DNA of 8,014 nucleotides, from positions 1 to 8,014 of the forward strand of contig CAYVBE010000190.1 in NCBI GenBank assembly GCA_964448935.1, in the 5' to 3' direction. Under the pieces are notes generated by a model. It was not told where the DNA came from. It made no database searches and worked only from the letters and a program-made list of their open reading frames with translations. Source of the DNA: CAYVBE01 sp964448935. GTDB taxonomy: Bacteria; Planctomycetota; Brocadiia; SM23-32. Numbering within the stretch: position 1 is the stretch's first letter; each line of letters opens with the position of its first letter. Position numbers and translations under genes: made by a program. Of the stretch, positions 1-6,468 are shown piece by piece.

Positions 1-1247
1 GAGATGGTGGACTGGCAGGGGGCCTCACCGGTCTCCAGGCGGCTGAGTTCCCGGAATTCGTCGCCCGCGGCGAGGACGATGAGGGTGCCGCGTTTGTCTA
101 TCAGGTATATCTTACCGTCGGCGCCGGTGGGGGAGGCGCGGAACGGACCGCGACCCTCCAGCCTCTGCTGCCAGATGGCGCGGCCGGTCTCCGGGTCGGC
201 GCAGACCATCTGCCGCTTCCCGTCGTGCAGGAAGTAGATGCGGTCGCGGTAGAGCAGCGGCGTGGTGACGTCCGGGGTGAACTCGGTGTGCTGCCAGGCC
301 GGATAATCCGGCGGCAACTCGCCCTCGCCGCCGGCCGGGAGGGCGAACAGCGGCCGGTGCCGGGGGCGGGTGACGTATATCATCCCGTACCCCGCCACGG
401 GCGATGTAACGATGCGCTGCCAGACCTTGCGGTCGCGCGGCTGGAACCACCAGCGCCACAGTTCCCGCCCCGTGGCCGCATCGTGGCCCGTCGCGCACTC
501 GCCGCCCACCAGGACGACCTCTTTCCGCCCGGCCGCCTCATAGGGCATGGGGGTGATGTAGGCCTCGCGGGACTCGTCTTTGGCATCCGTGGCCCGGACG
601 TGCCGCCAGAGCGTCTCGCCCGTCTCGCCGTCAAGCGCCAAAAGGAAGGACTCCAGCGGCCCCTCCCGGTCGCCCTCCCGCTTGTAGCGTCCGGGCGTTT
701 CGTTCTGGAGCACCGGGAGGTAGAGCCGCCCGTCGTAGAGCAGCGGGCTGGAGCCGTAGCCGAACTTGATGACGAAGTTGCCGTAATCCGCTTCCAGATC
801 GCGGCGCCAGAGTTCGTTCCCCTCGAAGTCGCAGGTGACCAGGACGCCGGTGCCGAAGTAGAAGTGCACCGTCTCCCCGTCGGTGACGGCCGAGGGCGTG
901 GCGCCGTTGTTGCCGCCCGCCATCTTGCGGTCTTCGCCGCAGACCCTCCGCCAGAGGACCTCCCCGCTCCCCGCGTGCACGCAGAGCGCGAGGAGTTCGT
1001 CGCTCTCGGCGTCCAGCGACGTGAGGAAGACGCGGTCCTCCCAGACAACGGGCGTGGAGTAGCCGAGACCGGGCATGGGCGTCTTCCAGGTGTTCGGCCC
1101 CTCCAGGCTCAAGGAAGCAGGCAGGCCGGTCTCGGGGGTGGAACCGTTCAGGCGGGGGCCCCGCCACTGTGGCCAGTTATCCCCGAACACGCCGCCGGAC
1201 GTCAGAAGCAGAAAGCCACACACGACTGCCGTCCAGATGTTTTTCAT
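1..1247 (-). CDS. Secreted PQQ-like beta-propeller repeat protein, C-terminus cut by window edge
   Basis: The 415 visible codons are open from ATG at 1247 to the left edge. Residues 1-22 form a signal peptide (MKNIW, then a hydrophobic run ending in VFG), so the mature protein should be periplasmic. The mature N-terminus holds WPQWRGP (25-31) and TPETGLP (37-43), typical of planctomycete-type PQQ-propeller proteins. Blade motifs of the D..TG..LW type recur: GSGEVLWR (93-100), GNELWR (143-148), DGETGETLWR (206-215), AATGRELWR (257-265) and PETGRAIW (352-359). I see no catalytic residues. Such propellers usually act as scaffolds or binding proteins, some resembling BamB; true PQQ binding is not shown. 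A GGAGGA (1261-1266) lies 13 nt before the start, rather far. The thioredoxin-like gene lies 84 bp upstream on the same strand, suggesting an operon. Judging by family pattern, only a few tens of residues are probably missing. The fold is clear; the role is unknown. Confidence 0.9.
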   Translation of the reverse strand, partial: MKNIWTAVVCGFLLLTSGGVFGDNWPQWRGPRLNGSTPETGLPASLSLEGPNTWKTPMPGLGYSTPVVWEDRVFLTSLDAESDELLALCVHAGSGEVLWRRVCGEDRKMAGGNNGATPSAVTDGETVHFYFGTGVLVTCDFEGNELWRRDLEADYGNFVIKFGYGSSPLLYDGRLYLPVLQNETPGRYKREGDREGPLESFLLALDGETGETLWRHVRATDAKDESREAYITPMPYEAAGRKEVVLVGGECATGHDAATGRELWRWWFQPRDRKVWQRIVTSPVAGYGMIYVTRPRHRPLFALPAGGEGELPPDYPAWQHTEFTPDVTTPLLYRDRIYFLHDGKRQMVCADPETGRAIWQQRLEGRGPFRASPTGADGKIYLIDKRGTLIVLAAGDEFRELSRLETGEAPCQSTI

Positions 1248-1331
1248 CTTCAGCTATTCGTCCTCCATCAAATGGCCATCGCGGCAAGACGTACAGCAGG
1301 CGGCCGCCCTCGCGCTGGACGTGGCGCCGCG

Positions 1332-1913
1332 TCAGGATCCCGGCTGCTCCGCGGGAGCGGTCTCCGCCAGCTTCTCCAGGAACTCCACCACCTTCGGGGC
1401 GTCCCACTCCATGGCCCCCGTGTGCTTGAGCATAACCTTCCCGTCCGGGCGGACGATATAGGTGGTGGGGATGGCGCGCGGCTGCAGGTCACGCGGAACC
1501 GAGTCGCCCCCCAGGTACACCGGCAGCGTGTAGTCGTTCCGTTCCATGAAACGCCGCACCGGCTCCGCCTCCTCGCTGGTAACGAGGGCAAAGGCGACGC
1601 CTTCCCCCCGAAGCCGATCGTAGAGGCGCTGGATCGAGGGCATCTCGGCCACGCACGGCGGGCACCACGTGGCCCAGAAGTTCAGGAACAGCACCTTGCC
1701 CCGCGTCGCCGCCATGTCGAACGGCTGACCTTCCAGATCCTGCACCGTCCAGTCGTAATCCATCGTCTGGCCGGTCGGCGTGGGGGGCCATTCCCCGTGA
1801 AGCCCATTCGACCGGCCAACGACCCTCATGACATACATGGCAACGCCCAGTACCAGCAGCACCACTACGATAATGCCTATCGGTCCAAGCGCGCCAGGCT
1901 TACTGTCGGCCAT
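1332..1913 (-). CDS. Membrane-anchored TlpA/ResA-type thioredoxin-like disulfide oxidoreductase
   Basis: A 193-residue protein. Residues 10-32 form one N-terminal membrane segment (GPIGIIVVVLLVLGVAMYV), anchoring a periplasmic thioredoxin domain at about 50-185. FWATWCPPC carries the redox pair C84 and C87 in the WCPPC form usual for TlpA/ResA/CcmG proteins. IPTTYIV (148-154) provides the cis-proline loop (P149), and RPDGKV follows as in the family. Members reduce or shuffle disulfides in exported proteins, such as cytochrome c apoproteins; the substrate here is unknown. I chose the ATG at 1913 because AAGGGGG lies 6 nt upstream and the membrane segment follows at once. In-frame ATGs at 1937 and further upstream have weaker ribosome sites, and the longest extension would run into the opposing gene's promoter. 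It precedes the propeller gene and is transcribed towards it, probably in one operon. Confidence 0.93.
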   Translation of the reverse strand: MADSKPGALGPIGIIVVVLLVLGVAMYVMRVVGRSNGLHGEWPPTPTGQTMDYDWTVQDLEGQPFDMAATRGKVLFLNFWATWCPPCVAEMPSIQRLYDRLRGEGVAFALVTSEEAEPVRRFMERNDYTLPVYLGGDSVPRDLQPRAIPTTYIVRPDGKVMLKHTGAMEWDAPKVVEFLEKLAETAPAEQPGS

Positions 1914-2010
1914 CTTCTTCCCCCTTGTCTGGTTCATCCCGGTGCCGTCTACGTACATGTTAGCCGCATCCGCCGGCCGGGGCGAATGAAGACGCGTTTG
2001 CCGCCTCTGG

Positions 2011-2039
2011 TTGACAGACAGCCGCCCGGCCAGAAGAAT
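2011..2039 (+). promoter_or_regulatory. Candidate sigma70-type promoter for the Gfo/Idh/MocA gene
   Basis: TTGACA (2011-2016) matches the -35 consensus perfectly. After a 17-bp spacer comes AAGAAT (2034-2039), a 4/6 match to TATAAT. Transcription would start near 2046, giving a leader of about 43 nt before the ATG at 2089. It sits in the 175-bp divergent region between the thioredoxin-like gene and the dehydrogenase gene. I found no comparably good promoter for the minus-strand operon there. The -10 is weak, so this is a prediction. Confidence 0.4.
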
Positions 2040-2088
2040 GTATCCTTCCGGGGGCGAGCAAGTCACTCACCACAGGCGAGGAGCATCC

Positions 2089-3141
2089 ATGAGCGAACCA
2101 CAGGCGGCCGTGATCGGTTACGGATACGCGGGACGGAGTTTCCACAGCTACCTCATCAGCATCACCGACGGGCTGACGCTGCGCGGCGTCGCCTCGCGCA
2201 GCGCCGATACGCGCGAGAAGATACGCGAGGAGCGCGGCTGCCGCGCCTACGAGGGCTTCGATCAGGCCATCGCCGATCCTGAGGTGGACCTGGTGGTCCT
2301 GGGCACGCCCAACCACCTGCACGCGGAGCAGGCCGTCCGCGCCATGGACGCCGGCAAGCACGTGGTGACCGACAAGCCCATGTGCCGCACGCTGGCCGAG
2401 TGCGACCGCATGATCGAGGTGTCCCGGCGCAACGAGGTGCTGCTGACCGTCTTCCAGAACCGCCGCTGGGACGGCGATTACCTGACGCTGTGTAAACTCA
2501 TGCGCAACGGCGATCTGGGCGACCTGCGCTGGCTGGAGATGGCCTGGAACTGCGCCGGGCCATCGCAGAATCCCTGGCGCCGGAAGGCTGACCTGGGCGG
2601 CGGGCGCCTGTTCGACCTCGGCGCCCACATGATTGACCAGGTCATGATGCTGTTCCCGCAGGCCGTCGAGACCGTCTACTGCCGGCTGCACCGCGACTTC
2701 GAGGATACCGACGTCGAGAGCCACGCCATGGTGGTCATCGGCTTCGAGGGCGGCAACACGGCCGTGGTGGACGCCGGCAGCATGCACGCCATCGAGAAGC
2801 CGCGCATCCACGCCTTCGGCGACGAAGCTACCTACATCAAATACGGCCGCGACCCGCAGGAGGGCGCCATGAACCGCGGCGACATTGACGCCGCCAAGGA
2901 GCCGGAGGAACTCTACGGCCGCCTGAAGACCCGGGAGGGCGAGGAGCGGCGCGTCCCCACCGTGGACGGTCGCTGGCGCTGCTTTTATGAGAACATCGCG
3001 GCCGTCCTGGCCGGAGAGGCGGAGCCGGCGGTGAATATACCCGAGATGCGCCGCGTGATGGCCCTGTTCGATGCCGCGTTCGAGTCCGGGGAGACCGACC
3101 GCGTGATCCGCCCGGGCATCCCGGCGCTGCCCGAAGCGTGA
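2089..3141 (+). CDS. Gfo/Idh/MocA-family NAD(P)-dependent oxidoreductase (sugar/inositol dehydrogenase-like)
   Basis: A 350-residue cytoplasmic protein, the usual family length. The N-terminal Rossmann domain has the dinucleotide motif GYGYAG (10-15), then LGTPNHLHAEQA (71-82) and AGKHVVTDKP (88-97). DKP stands where EKP is commoner; the catalytic lysine is K96. FQNRRWDGDY (122-131) resembles the IolW/YdgJ-type scyllo-inositol dehydrogenase branch. The second domain carries GGRLFDLGAHMIDQ (171-184), with the family's D..G.H..D pattern (D176, H180, D183). The family oxidises or reduces hydroxyls on sugars, inositols and related compounds with NAD(P); the substrate cannot be read from sequence. 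The ATG at 2089 has GAGGAG (2078-2083) 5 nt upstream; the frame is open 26 codons further upstream, but those codons lack a comparable site. The transferase gene starts 37 bp downstream, so co-transcription is likely. Confidence 0.93.
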   Translation: MSEPQAAVIGYGYAGRSFHSYLISITDGLTLRGVASRSADTREKIREERGCRAYEGFDQAIADPEVDLVVLGTPNHLHAEQAVRAMDAGKHVVTDKPMCRTLAECDRMIEVSRRNEVLLTVFQNRRWDGDYLTLCKLMRNGDLGDLRWLEMAWNCAGPSQNPWRRKADLGGGRLFDLGAHMIDQVMMLFPQAVETVYCRLHRDFEDTDVESHAMVVIGFEGGNTAVVDAGSMHAIEKPRIHAFGDEATYIKYGRDPQEGAMNRGDIDAAKEPEELYGRLKTREGEERRVPTVDGRWRCFYENIAAVLAGEAEPAVNIPEMRRVMALFDAAFESGETDRVIRPGIPALPEA

Positions 3142-3178
3142 CGGGTCGGCAGGCGACTTCGTATAAGGGAATCTCAAC

Positions 3179-4477
3179 ATGCGTCCGCGTCCATTGCTGG
3201 CCATCTTCGCGCGCTACCCGGTTCCCGGCCGGGTCAAGACACGGCTGGCGCGGGATGTCGGCAACGGCTCCGCCTGCACCATCTACCGCGCCTGCGTGGA
3301 CCGCACCCTCAGCGCAGCACTACGCTGGAGCCAGGCCACGGGCGGCGTCGCGCGGATCTACTCGGCCGGCCGGCCGGGACCGCGATGGTCCGAATGGCTG
3401 GGCCCGGACTGGCAGGTCCTGCCGCAATGGGGTGACCACCTCGGCGACCGCATGAGCGGCGCCCTGCACGGCGCGCTGGAGGAGGGCTTCCGCCCGGTCC
3501 TCTGCGTCGGCACCGACCTGCCCGGTCTGACGGTGCACCACCTAAAACGCGCACTCAAGGCTCTCCGCGACGCCGACATCGTCCTCGGACCGGCCACCGA
3601 CGGCGGCTACTACCTGATCGGGCTCGATGGACCCGCGCCCGGCCTCTTCCGGGGCATCCCCTGGAGCACATCCTCGGTGCTCGACCGCACATTGAAAGCC
3701 GTTCGGCAGGCCAGCCTGCGCGCGGAGCAGATCGAGACGCTGAACGACCTGGACACCGTGGAAGACCTGCGTGGCGGCGCCGGGCCGACCTCCGCCGTCA
3801 TCCCTGCCCGCAACGAGGAGGGCAACATCGCGCGGACGGTCCGCATCGTCCACGACCTGGGCGTGGCCGAGACCATCGTGGTGGACGGCCACAGCACCGA
3901 CCACACCGCGGACATCGCACGAGAGACCGGCGCCACGGTCCTCCGCTGCCCGCCGGGACGGGGACGACAACTCAACGCGGGCGCCGACGCGGCGACCGGC
4001 GAGACGTTCTGGTTCATCCACGCCGACTGCCGCATCGAGCCGCTCGCGCTCTGGGAGTTGGGGCGGGTGCTGGAAGATCAGTCAGTCGCCGGGGGGGCGT
4101 TTCGGCTTCGGCTTCAGCCGCGCACGCCCGCCCTCTCCGTCCTCGAGTACACCGCTAACCTGCGCTCCCGGTTCCTCGGGCAGCCCTACGGCGACCAGGC
4201 CATGTTCGTGCGCCGCGGCGTGTTCGAGCATGTCGGCGGCTTCCCGGACTGGCCCCTGATGGAAGATGTCGAGATGGCCCGTCGCATACGCGAAGCCGGC
4301 CGGCTGGCCATCGTGCCCTCGGACTGCGTCGCCTCCTCCCGCCGCTGGCTGCGGGGCGGCGTCCTGCGGCGCTACATAATCAGCAAGCTGGCGCTGCTGG
4401 GCTACCGCCTGGGTGAGCCGCCGGAAGTCCTCCAGCGCCTCTACGAACGCGGCAGCGGGCACCGGGTGGGGCGCTGA
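3179..4477 (+). CDS. Fused TIGR04282-like (DUF2064) and TIGR04283-like (GT2) transferase, arsenosugar-type
   Basis: One 432-residue protein joins two transferases that are usually separate neighbouring genes. Residues 5-198 are the DUF2064/TIGR04282 type, a nucleotidyltransferase-like fold: FARYPVPGRVKTRLA (10-24), GTDLPGL (111-117), GPATDGGYYLIGLD (137-150), PWSTSSVL (161-168). After a linker of only about eight residues comes the family 2 glycosyltransferase domain (203-422): PARNEEGNI (209-217), VVDGHSTD (234-241), the DxD-like HAD (281-283), PYGDQAMF (337-344), MEDVE (361-365), and the typical C-terminus YRLGEPPEVLQRLY. These families were named for association with a radical-SAM/selenodomain protein and are linked to arsenosugar biosynthesis; that partner is not in this window, so the pathway is inferred. 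AAGGGA (3165-3170) lies 8 nt before the ATG. Both active-site motif sets look intact. The last 20 or so codons are duplicated as a relic at 6390-6458. Confidence 0.9.
   Translation: MRPRPLLAIFARYPVPGRVKTRLARDVGNGSACTIYRACVDRTLSAALRWSQATGGVARIYSAGRPGPRWSEWLGPDWQVLPQWGDHLGDRMSGALHGALEEGFRPVLCVGTDLPGLTVHHLKRALKALRDADIVLGPATDGGYYLIGLDGPAPGLFRGIPWSTSSVLDRTLKAVRQASLRAEQIETLNDLDTVEDLRGGAGPTSAVIPARNEEGNIARTVRIVHDLGVAETIVVDGHSTDHTADIARETGATVLRCPPGRGRQLNAGADAATGETFWFIHADCRIEPLALWELGRVLEDQSVAGGAFRLRLQPRTPALSVLEYTANLRSRFLGQPYGDQAMFVRRGVFEHVGGFPDWPLMEDVEMARRIREAGRLAIVPSDCVASSRRWLRGGVLRRYIISKLALLGYRLGEPPEVLQRLYERGSGHRVGR
4411..4465 (+). repeat. Direct repeat copy 1, inside the transferase 3' end
   Basis: This 55-bp stretch encodes the conserved C-terminal GEPPEVLQRLY segment of the transferase and its next few residues. 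It matches 6404-6458 at 51 of 55 positions, with a 28-bp exact core (4433-4460 against 6426-6453). The two copies are 1993 bp apart and bracket the hydrolase gene and its promoter. Confidence 0.9.
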
Positions 4478-4621
4478 CACGCGCGGGTGGCTCGCAGATT
4501 CAGCGGAAAAGGGACGCCCCGTGCATTCCCCGACGGCACAGAGCCGTGTCATTCTGCCGCCAAACGTGCGCCGAAGCGCCCCGAAAAGGGGTGAAGATGC
4601 TTGAAAGTAACCGGATTCGGT

Positions 4622-4648
4622 TTGACAGATTCCGCAGATGGGTATAAT
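4622..4648 (+). promoter_or_regulatory. Strong sigma70-type promoter for the hydrolase-like gene
   Basis: TTGACA (4622-4627) and TATAAT (4643-4648) are both perfect consensus hexamers, separated by 15 bp, which is 2 bp shorter than optimum. Transcription would begin near 4655, leaving a leader of about 61 nt before the ATG at 4716. The 145 bp between the transferase stop and this promoter show no gene and no terminator with a T-run, only weak hairpins (4533-4547 and 4577-4593). Confidence 0.65.
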
Positions 4649-4659
4649 GCCGGCCCAAA

Positions 4660-4683
4660 GCGAAGTCGGCACTTCGCGACTTC
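4660..4683 (+). promoter_or_regulatory. Two overlapping, mutually exclusive hairpins in the hydrolase gene leader
   Basis: GCGAAGT (4660-4666) pairs perfectly with ACTTCGC (4671-4677) around a CGGC loop. GAAGTCG (4662-4668) also pairs perfectly with CGACTTC (4677-4683) around an 8-nt loop. The two stems share bases, so only one can form at a time. They lie just after the predicted transcription start and about 20 nt before the AGGAGG at 4704-4709. This could be an mRNA-stabilising 5' hairpin or a binding site; no function is demonstrated. Confidence 0.45.
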
Positions 4684-4715
4684 AAATCGGGCATGTTGGT
4701 GCGAGGAGGTAAGGT

Positions 4716-6383
4716 ATGGTTGGGCGGCGGGCCGTTCATGCGGACATGGCATCTTTCATGTCGGCGGTTTTGGGTGCGGTGTTGCTCCTCTGGGCCGGGG
4801 CACCGTTCTGCGACGCCCTCGAGGTGGGCAGCGGCAAGTATGTTCCCGAGCAGTCGCGCGCCGGGGCCGAAGCCGCGGGCAAGAAGATGGCCTCCAGCAG
4901 CCTGAAACTGTACATCCCCGAGTCGCTGAAACCCGGCGAGAAGCTGCGCGGTTATTACCGCTACATCTTCAACCAGTCGGGCGACTCGGCCGTGCTGCGC
5001 GAGTTCGCGGAGCGGGCAAAGTTCGCCATCGGGCCGAGGATCGAGCCACAGGGCCTGCGGGATATCGGCGATGACTGGGGCCATCCCGAACTCGAAACCA
5101 TTCCGACCACCTACTACGGACACTCGGCCGGAGGTATCGCGCCCTGGTGGGAGGCCACCGATCCCAGCCGCATCACCGGCGCGCTGGCTCTCATCGCTCA
5201 TCACTCGCTCGTCTTCAAGGTGGCCATCCCGATGGAGGTGGAGTGGTGGGGTGAAGTGCCGGAGCAGACGTTCAAGTTCCAGCCCCACGTTGAGAAGGAG
5301 ATGGCCCGTGGCGAGCTGCCGGTCTGGAACATTGTGGGCGCGCGGGACAAACACCAGATCCTGACCGCACTGAACCTGCAGGCATCTGCCGCCGTCAGCG
5401 CCCTCGGCTGGAAATGGACCTTTGTCCAGGGCCACGGTGAGGCCCACGGCAGCAACCACATGGAGGCGCTGAAGCTGCAGACCCTCTGGCTCGAGGACGT
5501 GGCCGACCTGCGCGGCGCCGGCGAGGGACCCCTCACCCCCATTGACGAAACCGAGTGCTGGGTGGGCTACATCGAACTGTTCCAGGACGACTGGTTCGAC
5601 GATTTCCTCACCCACCACCCGGCATTCGGGGTGGCGAAGGTGGAAGCCTATCCCTACGCCGAAGCTCCGGGCAAGGGCGTGGTCGAGTTCGAAGAGCGGG
5701 GACGATACGGCGGCTACGTCTGGCTGCCCTCCGAACGGTTCGCGCGCGCCTGGGTGAACTACCACCGCACCGCCAGCATTGATGGCGATGCCACCCCGCG
5801 CATCCTGACGGACTGGTGGCTCAGCCTGACCGACACGACCCAGGAGGGCCTGGGATGGGTTAACCACGCGGACTTCGTTACCTTGCTGAACCTGGACAAA
5901 CTCGGCGCGACCGAGAAGGACGTGCAGTGGGAGCTGCTCGAGCCCAGGCCCGAGGCGATAGACCTGGCAGCGAACGGACGCCTGACCAGCAAGGACCTCA
6001 AGCAGGGCGTCTACCGGCTGCGGTTGCGGGCAAAGGTCAAGGACCGCACCTTCGAGGACGACTGGTACGTAGGTCTGCGCGGCGCCGAGGATGACGACGC
6101 ACTGGAGTTCGCCATGCACTGGGGTGCGGGAAGAGCGACCGCGGGGAAGCCCTTCCCGATCGAGTGGAACGCCTCGCTCCCCCTGGGCCTGCTGCAGTGG
6201 AACTCCAGCATAGACGGCGAGCTGGGGACGGCCTTCGGCGATCTGGGCACGAGCGGGACGGCAACTCTGCAGGACCTGACTCCCGGCACGCACCTGATCA
6301 CGTTCATGGCTTACTCCGCCGCGCCTGAGACCTGCCGGCAGGCCACCAGTTTCTTGCTCGAAGTCCAGGGCAACGCCAGGTGA
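4716..6383 (+). CDS. Secreted alpha/beta-hydrolase-like protein with long C-terminal extension and Ig-like end
   Basis: A 555-residue protein. Residues 12-35 contain a hydrophobic export signal (SAVLGAVLLLWAGAPF), probably cleaved near FCDA-LE; no good lipobox is seen. Residues 63-265 look like an alpha/beta hydrolase: LYIPESLKPGEKLRG (65-79), the nucleophile elbow GHSAGG with S137, a likely acid D211 in VGARDKH, and H240 or H244 in QGHGEAHG as the base. This resembles dienelactone-hydrolase or PHB-depolymerase-like esterases, but I cannot name the substrate. Residues 275-460 match nothing I recognise. Residues 463-552 resemble a bacterial Ig-like module (WNSSIDGELGT, then LTPGTHLITFMAYSA). 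The ATG at 4716 follows an excellent AGGAGG (4704-4709) at 6 nt; later ATGs at 4746 and 4758 lack one. It has its own promoter and leader, and lies between two copies of a transferase-derived repeat, suggesting it arrived as a block. Confidence 0.85.
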   Translation: MVGRRAVHADMASFMSAVLGAVLLLWAGAPFCDALEVGSGKYVPEQSRAGAEAAGKKMASSSLKLYIPESLKPGEKLRGYYRYIFNQSGDSAVLREFAERAKFAIGPRIEPQGLRDIGDDWGHPELETIPTTYYGHSAGGIAPWWEATDPSRITGALALIAHHSLVFKVAIPMEVEWWGEVPEQTFKFQPHVEKEMARGELPVWNIVGARDKHQILTALNLQASAAVSALGWKWTFVQGHGEAHGSNHMEALKLQTLWLEDVADLRGAGEGPLTPIDETECWVGYIELFQDDWFDDFLTHHPAFGVAKVEAYPYAEAPGKGVVEFEERGRYGGYVWLPSERFARAWVNYHRTASIDGDATPRILTDWWLSLTDTTQEGLGWVNHADFVTLLNLDKLGATEKDVQWELLEPRPEAIDLAANGRLTSKDLKQGVYRLRLRAKVKDRTFEDDWYVGLRGAEDDDALEFAMHWGAGRATAGKPFPIEWNASLPLGLLQWNSSIDGELGTAFGDLGTSGTATLQDLTPGTHLITFMAYSAAPETCRQATSFLLEVQGNAR

Positions 6384-6389
6384 AACCGA

Positions 6390-6458
6390 CCGGGCTGACG
6401 ATTGGGCGAGCCGCCGGAAGTGCTGCAGCGCCTCTACGAACGCGGCAGCGGGCGCCGG
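6390..6458 (+). pseudogene. Relic of a second TIGR04283-type transferase C-terminus (direct repeat copy 2)
   Basis: Translated in frame from 6390 this gives PG-stop-RLGEPPEVLQRLYERGSGRR, against LGYRLGEPPEVLQRLYERGSGHR at the end of the intact transferase. From 6404 to 6458 it matches 4411-4465 at 51 of 55 bases. Of the four differences, three are synonymous (GGT/GGC, GTC/GTG, CTC/CTG) and one changes His to Arg. Just upstream, homology continues weakly (13/18 bases) with a tyrosine codon replaced by TGA. No start or upstream transferase sequence remains; the hydrolase stop is 7 bp before it and the DUF547 stop 10 bp after it. The mainly synonymous differences suggest both copies were once under coding selection, so this is a remnant of a diverged homologue and not a fresh copy. 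Confidence 0.8.
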
Positions 6459-6468
6459 CGATGTCTCG

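Noticed and set aside
225..2282. A long plus-strand open frame of 685 codons
   Set aside because: It runs antisense to the propeller and thioredoxin genes, crosses the divergent promoter region, and its arginine/proline-rich translation has no motifs. The minus-strand frames carry the clear family motifs. It is a by-product of high GC.
3138..3167. Possible promoter between the dehydrogenase and transferase genes (GTGACG-18-TATAAG)
   Set aside because: Its start site would lie downstream of the AAGGGA ribosome site used by the transferase, leaving only a few leader bases; read-through from upstream is simpler.
1960..3204. A 414-codon minus-strand open frame opposite the dehydrogenase gene
   Set aside because: Pure antisense of a textbook Gfo/Idh/MocA gene, with no motif or ribosome site of its own.
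4533..4593. Hairpins ACGGC/GCCGT and CGCCCC/GGGGTG after the transferase stop, as a terminator
   Set aside because: Both stems are short and neither is followed by a T-run, so an intrinsic terminator cannot be supported.
4500..6293. A 597-codon minus-strand open frame opposite the hydrolase gene
   Set aside because: The plus-strand frame has a signal peptide, a catalytic elbow, a strong ribosome site and a promoter. The antisense frame has no recognisable domain.
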